Source of the DNA: Mycobacterium sp. AZCC_0083
GTDB lineage: Bacteria > Actinomycetota > Actinomycetes > Mycobacteriales > Mycobacteriaceae
DNA: 64,000 bases
Direction: 5' to 3'
Assembly (NCBI RefSeq): GCF_014202335.1
Contig: NZ_JACHGP010000006.1
Span: 124,001 to 188,000 of the forward strand
Shown: positions 36,559-44,731 of the stretch, piece after piece
How the letters are laid out: each line of letters starts with the position of its first letter
How positions within the stretch are numbered: the stretch's first letter is position 1
Notes under the pieces: model-generated
The model's input: only the letters and a program-made list of their open reading frames with translations
The model's database searches: none
Told to the model about the DNA's origin: nothing
Made by a program: the position numbers and the translations under genes

Positions 36559-36616
36559 GGCTGTGCAGCCTAGGTGCTGGTCGAGATTGCGCCCAGGGTT
36601 GCAATCGCCCGGAATC

Positions 36617-37309
36617 TCACAGCCCTGAGTGCAATGCCAACAGGTGGTCAGCCAACTCGCGCGGCCGGCTCAGTGCCATCAGGTGCCCGCCGGGCAGGAC
36701 GTCGACGTCCAGGCCGAGGCGTTCGCGGACCACCCGGCGCTGGAACTCCAGCGGGAAGAACCTGTCGTCGCTGCCTGCCACCACCCGGGTTGGCACGTCG
36801 GGCCACCCGTCCAATGGCCACGTTTGGCCGAACGGGGTGTCGGACTGACGGGGCGGCGGCTGGCTGAACGCCTCGTCGCGAACCTGCGCGGGCACGTCGT
36901 GGAAGAAGTCCTCGACCGGGTCGAAATCCTCGTCGGGCAGGCCGATTCGGCGGAAGTGCTCGGCCATCGCCTGGTCCTGTCCGGTCGCGCCCCACCACTG
37001 TCCCGGCGACTCGCCCGCCGTCGGCACCATCGGGTTGACCAGCACGACCATGGCGGCGCCGATCCGGTCGGCCACCATCGGCGCGGTGAAGGCGCCCATC
37101 GACTGTCCGACCAGGAGCAGCGGCCCGTCGACGTCGGTGATGGCGTCGCAAACGGCGTCGGCGTAGGTGGTGAGGTCGGCGGAGTCGTCAGCCGCGGGAA
37201 GCTCGACGGCGATGCTGTCCACACCGGCGTCGGCCAGGAGTGGGGTGACGCGATGCCAGTACCACGCACTGCCTCCGGCCCCTGGGATCAGGACGAGCGT
37301 GGCAGCCAC
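36617..37309 (-). CDS. Small alpha/beta hydrolase
   Basis: A 230-residue hydrolase of the EstA/MenH-like short type. The oxyanion region is LIPGAGGSAWYWHRV, the nucleophile Ser is in GQSMGAF near residue 69, the acid in AGSDDRFFP and the His in PGGHLMALSRP. Start GTG 37309 lies 10 nt after the stop of the HTH gene, so it is probably the last gene of the mmpL11 transcript. The substrate is unknown. Confidence 0.83.
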   Translation of the reverse strand: MAATLVLIPGAGGSAWYWHRVTPLLADAGVDSIAVELPAADDSADLTTYADAVCDAITDVDGPLLLVGQSMGAFTAPMVADRIGAAMVVLVNPMVPTAGESPGQWWGATGQDQAMAEHFRRIGLPDEDFDPVEDFFHDVPAQVRDEAFSQPPPRQSDTPFGQTWPLDGWPDVPTRVVAGSDDRFFPLEFQRRVVRERLGLDVDVLPGGHLMALSRPRELADHLLALHSGL

Positions 37310-37319
37310 GGTGTGACGG

Positions 37320-37841
37320 TCAGCCGGACTGGCCGGCTCGCTCGCTGCGCATCTTGGCGAACCGGTCGGACAGCCGGCGGATGCGAATCATCAGCGACGC
37401 GGGCGGATTGGACGAGCCGTCGAGGTAGGCGTTGAACTGGTCGGTCGGCACGCCGATGCGCGACGCGAACTCCTGCGGGCCAAGACCGGACCGCTCGAGC
37501 AGCAACCGCACGTGGCGGCCCACTTCGGCGCGTTCGTTGGCCTCGAGGTGTTCGCGGGTGCGGATCAGCACCTCGGCAAGCGCCTTCGAAACGCCGTACG
37601 GCTGTGCGGTTTCAAGCACCTCTTCGACCTGGCGGGCGGTGCGGCCGTACGGGTCGCGCTTGATCGCGACGACGATGCGCTGCCAGACCGAGAGGTCATC
37701 GGTGTCCAGGGCGGCCCGGATCGACGACGTCGGCCAGAACTCGACGGGCCGGCTGTCGACCTCCGCCAAGGGACGGCGGCGCGCGGTTGCCTCCGGGCGG
37801 CCGGCGTCAGAATCGCGACGCGCGTCGGCAGCCAACGTCAC
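37320..37841 (-). CDS. XRE-type HTH protein downstream of mmpL11 (Rv0201c-like)
   Basis: A 173-residue protein; GTG 37841 overlaps the mmpL11 stop (GTGA) and has ggagga upstream, so it is preferred to a longer frame to 37901. Residues 1-60 are charged and probably disordered. The C-terminal part has a helix-turn-helix: VRLLLERSGLGPQEFASRIG, VPTDQFNAYLDGSSNPPASL. It takes the place of Rv0201c. A DNA-binding role is inferred from the HTH; targets are unknown. Confidence 0.75.
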   Translation of the reverse strand: MTLAADARRDSDAGRPEATARRRPLAEVDSRPVEFWPTSSIRAALDTDDLSVWQRIVVAIKRDPYGRTARQVEEVLETAQPYGVSKALAEVLIRTREHLEANERAEVGRHVRLLLERSGLGPQEFASRIGVPTDQFNAYLDGSSNPPASLMIRIRRLSDRFAKMRSERAGQSG

Positions 37842-40774
37842 CTCGCCTCCTCCAGCATCGCTACTGCTACTGACAGGCACCGTTGCCTGACTCTTTCCCA
37901 ATCAGCCTCAGCGTCGGGGCCCGACATCGAACCGTCGTCCACGTCGGAAGGGTGCGGGTCGGCAAGCCGACGCACCAGCTGTGTGGCCACCCACTGATTT
38001 CTTGCGTGCTGTCCAGAGTAATACCGGTCCATCCGGGCCAGCACCACCGCGGCCGTCTGAGTTTCCATCGAGTCGACGAGATCGGCAAGCTCAGCGAAAT
38101 CCTTGGCGCTGTTGCGGCACATGATCAGGTAGCTCTTCAGCCGCAGCGTCTCGGCGCCGGTCGGGATCTGCAACCTGTCGCCGGTCGGCAGCTGCACGTT
38201 GGTGGTCTCCATCGGGCTGCGACGTTCCACCACGGGCTGTTCGCCGTCGGCCGCCGCGGTCGCCAGCGCGTCGAGCGCAACCGAGAGACGACCGCGCCAC
38301 ATGGTCACCGGATGCACCGCACGACAAGGGATCGCCTTGGTCTGGCCCGCCCCGTTGCGGATGCCGTTCGTCCGGTGGAACCGGCCCGTCGTCCGCACTC
38401 CCGGCACCGCCTCCTCACCGCGCTTGACGAGGTTGGTGAGCGCGCGCCCGGTCGGCAGGCAACCGCTGAACGCCAGCGGATCGGCCACGATGATGGTCTG
38501 CGGGGCGAGGTGCTTGAGCTTGGCCGCCGACTTGACCACCATCCGGATGTCGGAGCCCGAGGGGCCGAGCGCGGAGATGTCGTCGGGGATGATGACGAGG
38601 TCGCCGATGTCCACCTTCGGCAGCGGCTTCTCGAAGTCCACCGACGGCAGGATGCGGTCCAGCCAGCCGGGCAGCCACCAGTTCCATTGCGCGAACATCG
38701 CCATCAACGCGGGCACCAGGACGAGGCGAACCACGGTGGCGTCCACGGCGATCGCAACTGCGCAGGCCACGCCGAGCTGTGCGACCAACGGCATGCCCGC
38801 GAATGCGAAGCCGATGAACACCGCGATCATGATCAGCGCCGCGCTGGTGATGGTGCGGGCGCTGGTGCTCACTCCGTAGGCGACGGCGTCGCGGGTGTTG
38901 TTGGTCTGCAGGAACCGCTCTCGGATGCGGGTCAGCAGGAAGATCTCGTAGTCCATCGACAACCCGAAGGTCATCGCGAGGACGAGCGGCGGAATGGTGC
39001 TGTCGATCGACGAGATCCGTTGGAAGCCAAGCGCTTCGAGCCATCCCCACTCGAATACCGCAACCAGGCTGCCGTACGCCGCACCCACCGACAGCACCGT
39101 CATCAGCACGCCCTTGAGGGCAAGGAACACCGATCTGATCGAGATCAGCAGCATGACGAAGGCGATCACCGCGACGAACCCGAACACCGCGGGCTGGGTG
39201 GCGGCCACCCGGTCGTCGAAGTCCTTGATCAGCGCGGTGGGCCCGCCGACGTCGATGCTGACCCGCTGACCGGCCGTCCCTGGCAGATTCTGACGCATCC
39301 AGTCGATGCTCATCCGCGCGCCCATGTCCTCGGGATCCACCGACAGCACGGCGGACAGCAACGCACTGTGGTTGTCGTCGCTGAAGACCGGGGGCGTCAC
39401 CGTGACCACGTCGGGCGCCTGCGCCAACTTCTGGTGCACGGCGTCGAGTGCCGCGGCGTTCTGCGGTTCGTTGGCGGTGAGGGTCGGGAACGTGACGAGC
39501 ACCCGCACCGGGCCGAGCGCACCAGGCCCAAGTGCCTCGGCGGCCGCGTTGACGCCGCCGCGAATCTCGTGGGTGGGCTCGAACTGGCGCTGCAGACTGT
39601 TGCCGAGGGTCATCGCAAACGCAGGCGCGGCGATGGTGAGCAGGAATGCCGTTGCCGCTGCCGCGGACAGCCACGGTCTGCGCATCACCCACCCGACCCA
39701 GCGTGTCCAGAACCGGGATTGCGTCGTATCGGGCCGCCGGGAGAAGTGCAGCCACGACGAGCGTTTGGCGGCGGCCTTGCCGAAGGTGGCCAGCACTGCA
39801 GGGGTGAGAGTGGTCGACGTCAGCACCGCGATGGCGACGGCAAGGATGGCACCGGTGGCCATCGAGGCCAACACCGGCGTGTTGATCAGATAGATGCCGG
39901 TCATCGAGGCGATCACGGTCAACCCGGACAGCAGCACGGCGAGCCCGGATGTCGCCATCGCGGCGTCGGCGGCCTGAGCAGGCTCACGGCCCGATCGCAG
40001 CTCCTCTCGGAACCGCATCAGAATGAAAAGCGAATAGTCGACGGCCAGCGCGATGCCGAACATGGAGACGGTCGACGTCACGAACACCGACATCTCGGTG
40101 AACATCGAGAGTAGATAGACCAGGCCCATCGTCACCACGACCGTGCAGATGCCAAGTACCAGCGGCATGGCCGCGGCCGCAAGCGATCCGAAGACCGCCA
40201 ACAAGACGATCAGGACGATCGGAAGGTTCCACTTCTCGGCCTGGGTGATGTCGTGCTTGGTGGCCTCGCTGGCGGCGGCGCCGAGCGCGCCCTGCCCGAT
40301 GACGTAGAGCTTGACCTTGCCGTTGTCGATCTGCCCCGGCTGGTCACCGTCGATGCCGACCTTCTTGCGCAACTGTTTGGCCACGTCGACGCTGCCGCTG
40401 TCGAAGTCCGTCTGCAGGGTGACGACGTAGGGCCGGTCGGGTTGCGGAGGCGGCTGCGGGCTGGGGACGATCTTGACGTTGGGGACCTCGGCCGCGATGC
40501 GCTCCAGCTGCGCCACGGCGGCGTTCATGTCTTCGAACGAGGCATCCGCGCGGGGGGCAGCGACGAGCGCAAGCGGCGAGGCGCCCTGGTCGGGGAAGTG
40601 GTCCTCGGTCTCGTACTCGACGTGCAGCGACTGTGAACCGGCGACCTCGAAACCGCCGCCGGTCAGATTGCCCGACTGGTTCAGGGCCAGGTACACCGAC
40701 GGCACCAGCAAGAGCAGCCAGGCCGCGAAGACCACCCAGCGGAATCTGCGCAGGTTGCTGCTCAACCGCATCAT
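37838..40774 (-). CDS. mmpL11: MmpL11 RND-family lipid/heme transporter
   Basis: A 978-residue MmpL transporter. Twelve transmembrane helices are arranged in two RND halves. The proton-relay Asp-Tyr pairs are present in TM4 (IALAVDYSLFILMRFREE) and TM10 (FGLSMDYEIFLLTRIRE). A C-terminal cytoplasmic domain of about 230 residues follows FEKPLPKVDIGDLVIIPDD. In M. tuberculosis and M. smegmatis MmpL11 exports long-chain triacylglycerol and wax-ester-type lipids to the envelope and has been linked to heme uptake with the neighbouring Rv0203 protein. The divergent heme-binding gene here fits the Rv0202c/Rv0203 arrangement. Confidence 0.93.
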   Translation of the reverse strand: MMRLSSNLRRFRWVVFAAWLLLLVPSVYLALNQSGNLTGGGFEVAGSQSLHVEYETEDHFPDQGASPLALVAAPRADASFEDMNAAVAQLERIAAEVPNVKIVPSPQPPPQPDRPYVVTLQTDFDSGSVDVAKQLRKKVGIDGDQPGQIDNGKVKLYVIGQGALGAAASEATKHDITQAEKWNLPIVLIVLLAVFGSLAAAAMPLVLGICTVVVTMGLVYLLSMFTEMSVFVTSTVSMFGIALAVDYSLFILMRFREELRSGREPAQAADAAMATSGLAVLLSGLTVIASMTGIYLINTPVLASMATGAILAVAIAVLTSTTLTPAVLATFGKAAAKRSSWLHFSRRPDTTQSRFWTRWVGWVMRRPWLSAAAATAFLLTIAAPAFAMTLGNSLQRQFEPTHEIRGGVNAAAEALGPGALGPVRVLVTFPTLTANEPQNAAALDAVHQKLAQAPDVVTVTPPVFSDDNHSALLSAVLSVDPEDMGARMSIDWMRQNLPGTAGQRVSIDVGGPTALIKDFDDRVAATQPAVFGFVAVIAFVMLLISIRSVFLALKGVLMTVLSVGAAYGSLVAVFEWGWLEALGFQRISSIDSTIPPLVLAMTFGLSMDYEIFLLTRIRERFLQTNNTRDAVAYGVSTSARTITSAALIMIAVFIGFAFAGMPLVAQLGVACAVAIAVDATVVRLVLVPALMAMFAQWNWWLPGWLDRILPSVDFEKPLPKVDIGDLVIIPDDISALGPSGSDIRMVVKSAAKLKHLAPQTIIVADPLAFSGCLPTGRALTNLVKRGEEAVPGVRTTGRFHRTNGIRNGAGQTKAIPCRAVHPVTMWRGRLSVALDALATAAADGEQPVVERRSPMETTNVQLPTGDRLQIPTGAETLRLKSYLIMCRNSAKDFAELADLVDSMETQTAAVVLARMDRYYSGQHARNQWVATQLVRRLADPHPSDVDDGSMSGPDAEADWERVRQRCLSVAVAMLEEAR

Positions 40775-41085
40775 GAACTGCTGGATGACGAACCCTGCCT
40801 TCTCCCCGGCGTTGCGTAGCGTAACGGTACAACAGCACGGTGTAGAGTCCGCAGTTCTGCGAGGTGGCGTGACGCCAACCGGAGCAGGCCCCGGCCCGTT
40901 ACGGGCCGAAGATTAGCCTGACATCCCTCTTGAATTGACCTGCATGGTTGCTGGACGACTTGCGCGGGTGCACCGCCGTGATGGCAAGATGGCGCCCGAA
41001 CGCTTCCGGGTCGGGACTGGACAGCCGCCGATCGCACGCCATTTGCGCGCCGTCGGCCGAATGGAAATTCGTAAGGAGTCAACCC
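40775..41085. other. 311-nt gap between mmpL11 and the hemophore-like gene
   Basis: Divergent promoter region. The only structure I see is a perfect stem, CGGCCCG-TTA-CGGGCCG, at 40892-40908, without a T-run, so it could be an operator or an RNA hairpin. Open frames through this gap are antisense or upstream extensions with no family similarity. Confidence 0.4.
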
Positions 41086-41691
41086 ATGACCGGGGCTCTC
41101 AAGACTGTCGCGTCCGCGCGGCGCGCACTCTGTGCGGCATTCGCCGTAACTGCGGCAGGCGGGGTGGCGGTGGCCGCGCTGGCCGCAGGATCGCCGTCGG
41201 CGACGGCAGCGCAGGATCCCTGTGCAGCCAGCGAGGTCGCCAAGACCGTGGGCTCGGTAGCCACCTCGATGGGCAGCTACCTCGATTCGCACCCCCAAAC
41301 CAACGCCGCGCTGACCACCATCTCTCAGCAGCAGGGGGGACCGCAGTCGCTGGTGGCGCTCAAGACGTACTTCGACGCCAACCCCCAAGCGAGCAAGGAC
41401 ATGGAGCAGTTGCAGCAGCCTCTCGTCAACCTGTCGACGAAGTGCAGGCTGCCGCTGACCCTTCCGCAGTTGATGGGCTTGATGCAGAACGCGCAGGGCG
41501 CCCTGCCTGGTGGGACCCTGCCGGGGACGACGCTTGGTACGTCGTTGCCAGGCAGTTTGCCGGGCGCGCTGCAAACGGCGCAGACGGTCGGCCCGCCGGG
41601 AGCCGCGTCGCCCGCGCAGCCGTCGCCTGCCTCGGCCGTCACGCAGGGCCCCGGACCGCTTCCCGGGCCTTCGGCGATCACCACGAGGTAG
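41086..41691 (+). CDS. Secreted heme-binding protein (Rv0203-like hemophore)
   Basis: A 201-residue exported protein with taaggag 8 nt before ATG 41086. Residues 1-41 are a signal peptide (ALAAGSPSATAA). The mature N-terminal domain, residues 43-130, runs from DPCAASEVAKTVGSVATSMG to LVNLSTKCRLPL, with two Cys that can form the family disulfide and helical repeats. It matches the small mycobacterial heme-binding family typified by Rv0203, which delivers heme toward MmpL3/MmpL11. The C-terminal 70 residues are Gly/Pro-rich and disordered, an extension not found in the 136-residue Rv0203. Confidence 0.8.
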   Translation: MTGALKTVASARRALCAAFAVTAAGGVAVAALAAGSPSATAAQDPCAASEVAKTVGSVATSMGSYLDSHPQTNAALTTISQQQGGPQSLVALKTYFDANPQASKDMEQLQQPLVNLSTKCRLPLTLPQLMGLMQNAQGALPGGTLPGTTLGTSLPGSLPGALQTAQTVGPPGAASPAQPSPASAVTQGPGPLPGPSAITTR

Positions 41692-41813
41692 TCCGCACCG
41701 GCGCGCGATACGCCGCTCAGCGACGCCTTGACCTCGATATTTGAGGTTTCTCACGATTGGTTAACCGCAAGGCAAGAAAGTCTCCACAGATTCTGCTTAG
41801 CTTTTCGGTGTCG

Positions 41814-41831
41814 GTAACCGCTCGTGGTTAC
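41814..41831 (+). promoter_or_regulatory. Inverted repeat upstream of the second hemophore-like gene
   Basis: Perfect 6-bp arms GTAACC and GGTTAC separated by 6 nt, 33 nt before the ATG. It could be an operator or a 5'-UTR hairpin. A TACGAT -10 candidate (41829-41834) overlaps its right arm. Confidence 0.35.
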
Positions 41832-41863
41832 GATCTCTCCGCTTTCGATGAAGGAGCTTGACC

Positions 41864-42247
41864 ATGTTGGTCTCGATGCGTACAGGGCGACGCGCGGTTG
41901 CCGGTGCCCTTGGCGCCGGTGCAATCGCCGGCGCAGTGCTGTTCGGCGCGATCCCGTCCGCCATGGCCGACGACCCGGCCCTCAATCCCCCGGACTGCAC
42001 CGCCGCAGACCTGGCGGGCGTCTCATCGGGTGTGTCCGCGTCCACGTCCGCATACCTCTTCACCCACCCCGACGTGAACTGGTTCTTCACCAGCCTCGAG
42101 GGTCTGCCGCGCGACAAGGTCAGGTCCGAGGTGGCCGACTACATGAACAACAACCCCGGAGTGAAGGCCGACCTGACGGGCATCCGGCAGCCGTTGGTCG
42201 ATCTGAAGAATCGCTGCGGCTCATCACCAGCGCCTGATCTGCCGTAG
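41864..42247 (+). CDS. Second secreted heme-binding-type protein
   Basis: A 127-residue exported protein: ATG 41864 has aaggag 7 nt upstream. Residues 1-36 form a signal peptide ([14 protein letters not shown]). The mature part is the same family as the preceding gene: [56 protein letters not shown], then NRC, with the same Cys pair. It is shorter and closer to Rv0203 in size than its neighbour. Heme binding is inferred from family and position. It is followed 5 nt later by the two-component system genes. Confidence 0.8.
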   Translation: MLVSMRTGRRAVAGALGAGAIAGAVLFGAIPSAMADDPALNPPDCTAADLAGVSSGVSASTSAYLFTHPDVNWFFTSLEGLPRDKVRSEVADYMNNNPGVKADLTGIRQPLVDLKNRCGSSPAPDLP

Positions 42248-42252
42248 ACCCC

Positions 42253-43011
42253 GTGCCGGTACGGCAGGGGGCACCTCCGAGCAACGAGGGGGACGTCGGG
42301 AACGACGCGCCAGGGCACGAGGTCTCGGGCCGCATGGTGCTGATGGTCGACGACGATCCGGACGTCAGGACGTCGGTATCGCGCGGATTGCGCCATTCCG
42401 GGTTCGACGTGCGGGTCGCCGCGTCCGGCAAGGAAGCGCTGCGGCTGCTGTCCAACGAGACGCACGACGCGCTCGTGCTCGACGTGCAGATGCCCGAACT
42501 CGACGGTGTCGCGGTGGTGACGGCCTTGCGCGCGCTCGGCAACGACATCCCGATCTGCGTGCTGTCCGCGCGCGACACGGTCAACGACCGCATCGCCGGC
42601 CTGGAGGCTGGCGCGGACGACTACCTGACCAAGCCGTTCGATCTCGGTGAGCTGGTGGCCCGACTGCACGCACTGCTGCGCCGGTCGAGCCACTCCGATC
42701 AGCAGTCGGACACCATGACGGTCGGGCCGTTGACCATCGACACCGCACGGCGTCTGGTGTTCGTCGACGGTGAGCGGGCCGAGCTGACCAAGCGTGAGTT
42801 CGACCTGCTGGCAGTGCTCGCGGAGAACAACGGTGTGGTGCTGTCCCGGCAGCGGCTCCTGGAACTGGTGTGGGGCTACGACTTCGACGTCGACACCAAC
42901 GTCGCCGACGTGTTCATCAGCTACCTGCGGCGCAAGCTCGAACGGGAGGGTCATCCGCGGGTGATCCACACCGTGCGCGGAATCGGCTACGTGCTGCGCG
43001 ACGATCCGTAA
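42253..43011 (+). CDS. OmpR/PrrA-like response regulator
   Basis: A 252-residue regulator. The receiver domain has [20 protein letters not shown], phosphoacceptor Asp about residue 77 in [12 protein letters not shown], then [10 protein letters not shown] and [10 protein letters not shown]. The C-terminal winged helix ([20 protein letters not shown], then [15 protein letters not shown] and [11 protein letters not shown]) is close to mycobacterial PrrA. GTG 42253 is the first start; ATG 42334 would remove a 27-residue disordered head. From memory, the main PrrAB lies elsewhere, and M. smegmatis has a second PrrAB-like pair near mmpL11, which this matches. Confidence 0.87.
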   Translation: MPVRQGAPPSNEGDVGNDAPGHEVSGRMVLMVDDDPDVRTSVSRGLRHSGFDVRVAASGKEALRLLSNETHDALVLDVQMPELDGVAVVTALRALGNDIPICVLSARDTVNDRIAGLEAGADDYLTKPFDLGELVARLHALLRRSSHSDQQSDTMTVGPLTIDTARRLVFVDGERAELTKREFDLLAVLAENNGVVLSRQRLLELVWGYDFDVDTNVADVFISYLRRKLEREGHPRVIHTVRGIGYVLRDDP

Positions 43012-44442
43012 GTGCGATTCCCTCGATTCGGCCGGTCGGCCTCGCTACGAACGCGGGTGGCGCTGGCGTCGGCCGCCGCAGCGGCGGCGGTCGTCGCGGT
43101 GTTCACGGTCCTGACGTCGGTGGTGCTCGCCAACAACGACGCCGCGCAGTTGGACCGCAGGCTCGACTCCATCGTCGACGCCAGCATGTATCCCGAGCAG
43201 CTCAGCGATCCGAGCCGCGGCGTGCTCACCACCGGTCGGTCGCCGTCGTCGGGCCAGGTGGTGTTCCAGCGCGGCTTTCAGTTGCCGCGGTTGGCGCCCG
43301 GTACCGAGAACGTTTTGGTCAACGGCATCGAGTACCGGGTGCGCACCATCCCGATGGATCAGCAGGGCGGCGTGGTCATGTCGGTCGGCATCCGCGCCGA
43401 CAGCATCCTGCTGAGCCGTGCCCGGATACCGCTCTACACGGCGGTCGGCGTGGCGACGGTGCTGATCGCCGCTGGGTTGGGCTGGCTGCTCGCCGGACCT
43501 GCGATCCGGCCGCTGCGCCGGCTGACCGCGCAGACCATGCGGCTCGGCAAGGGCACCGACACGATGGAGGCGGTGACGGGCGCGCGGGAAGCAGAGGAGC
43601 TGTCCGACGCCATGGCAGGCATGCTCGACCGGTTGGCGGCCGCGCAGCAGGCGACGACCAACTCGTTGCAGGCGGCGCAGGACTTCGCGGCCAACGCCGC
43701 GCACGAGCTGCGCACTCCGCTGACGGCCATGCGCGCGGATCTGGACACCCTGCGGATCCACGACCTGCCCCTCGAGGAACGCGAGGAAGTCGTTGGCGAC
43801 CTGCTGCGCGCACAGCGTCGCGTCGAGGCGATCATCACCGCGCTTGGCCAACTGGCGTCGGGACAGCTCGCACAGGTCGAGGATCGCGAACTGATCGACG
43901 TGACCGACATGCTCGACCGGGTCGCGCGGGAGAACGCCCGCGTGGCAGGCGCGGTCGAGATCGTCGTCGACGCCGACGACATCGGCTTCATCTGGGGATG
44001 GCCCGGTGGTCTGCGGCTGGCCGTGGACAACCTGGTGCGCAACGCCATAGCGCACGGCGCCGCCACTCGAATCACGCTGACAGCGCGCCGAACTGGTGAC
44101 GTGCTGACCATCGTCGTCGACGACAACGGCGGCGGGCTGCCCATCGACGAGCATCAGGTGGTGCTCGGCCGGTTCGCGCGGGGAAGCACCGCGGCGCCCG
44201 GTGGGTCGGGGCTCGGGCTGGCCCTGGTTGCGCAGCAGGCCGCACTGCACGGCGGAAGCATCGAGCTATCGGACGGGCCGCATGGCGGGTTGCGTGCCAC
44301 GTTGACGGTGACGAGTTCGCCTGAGCCGAACGAGGATCCGGATGACGGCGAGACCGTCAGCGCCGAGCCAGGGCCGATACGGCGGCGCGCCACCCAAGTA
44401 GCAGGATGGCGGTCACTAGCGAAGCGACCACCACGAAGCTGA
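43012..44442 (+). CDS. PrrB-like sensor histidine kinase
   Basis: A 476-residue membrane kinase starting at GTG 43012 right after the regulator's stop. Two transmembrane helices (residues about 15-38 and 140-163) flank a periplasmic sensor. A HAMP-like segment follows, then the phosphoacceptor His (about residue 231) in AANAAHELRTPLTAMRADL and an ATPase with N-box DNLVRNAIAHG and G-boxes DDNGGGLP and GGSGLGLALV. It pairs with the upstream regulator. The last about 30 codons run past the usual end and overlap the convergent DUF3054 gene by 86 nt. The signal is unknown. Confidence 0.87.
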   Translation: MRFPRFGRSASLRTRVALASAAAAAAVVAVFTVLTSVVLANNDAAQLDRRLDSIVDASMYPEQLSDPSRGVLTTGRSPSSGQVVFQRGFQLPRLAPGTENVLVNGIEYRVRTIPMDQQGGVVMSVGIRADSILLSRARIPLYTAVGVATVLIAAGLGWLLAGPAIRPLRRLTAQTMRLGKGTDTMEAVTGAREAEELSDAMAGMLDRLAAAQQATTNSLQAAQDFAANAAHELRTPLTAMRADLDTLRIHDLPLEEREEVVGDLLRAQRRVEAIITALGQLASGQLAQVEDRELIDVTDMLDRVARENARVAGAVEIVVDADDIGFIWGWPGGLRLAVDNLVRNAIAHGAATRITLTARRTGDVLTIVVDDNGGGLPIDEHQVVLGRFARGSTAAPGGSGLGLALVAQQAALHGGSIELSDGPHGGLRATLTVTSSPEPNEDPDDGETVSAEPGPIRRRATQVAGWRSLAKRPPRS

Positions 44443-44731
44443 CCGCCGTGCCCGCAGAAGTGGCCTTGCGCAACAGCATTCCGACCACCACGGTGCTCAG
44501 CCAGATGGTCAGCCCGGTCGGTGCGAGTGCTGCTGGCTGGCGCCACGCCCGTGCCGCGAGCCACCCGACGGCGGTCCCTGCGAGGAATGGCCACGCCGTC
44601 TCGGCGACGCCTGCGATGGTGATCCCCTCGGCGTGACTGCGCCTGCCGATCGTGCAGAACACGACGACGCACACCACATCGGCCAGCAGTGCGGTGGCCG
44701 GTCGTACCCCGGTGGCGCTAGCCTGCGGCAT
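44357..44731 (-). CDS. DUF3054 membrane protein
   Basis: A 124-residue membrane protein with four hydrophobic helices. The phrases LLADVVCVVVFCTIGRRSHA and TAWPFLAGTAVGWLAARAWR match DUF3054, an actinobacterial family of unknown function. It begins inside the last 14 nt of the M23-type lipoprotein gene, so the two are probably co-translated. Its 3' end overlaps the kinase gene on the other strand. Confidence 0.8.
   Translation of the reverse strand: MPQASATGVRPATALLADVVCVVVFCTIGRRSHAEGITIAGVAETAWPFLAGTAVGWLAARAWRQPAALAPTGLTIWLSTVVVGMLLRKATSAGTAVSFVVVASLVTAILLLGWRAAVSALARR

Noticed and set aside
37883..40114. 743-residue open frame on the plus strand
   Set aside because: It is antisense to mmpL11, rich in Arg/His/Gly/Asp with no family signature, as expected from the mirror frame of a GC-rich membrane-protein gene.
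40892..40908. Stem CGGCCCG-TTA-CGGGCCG as a terminator
   Set aside because: No T-run follows and it lies between divergent genes, where a terminator is not expected; kept only as an unexplained hairpin.
40948..41085. Longer start for the hemophore-like protein
   Set aside because: The extra 46 residues lack a signal peptide pattern, whereas ATG 41086 has a good ribosome site and a normal signal peptide.
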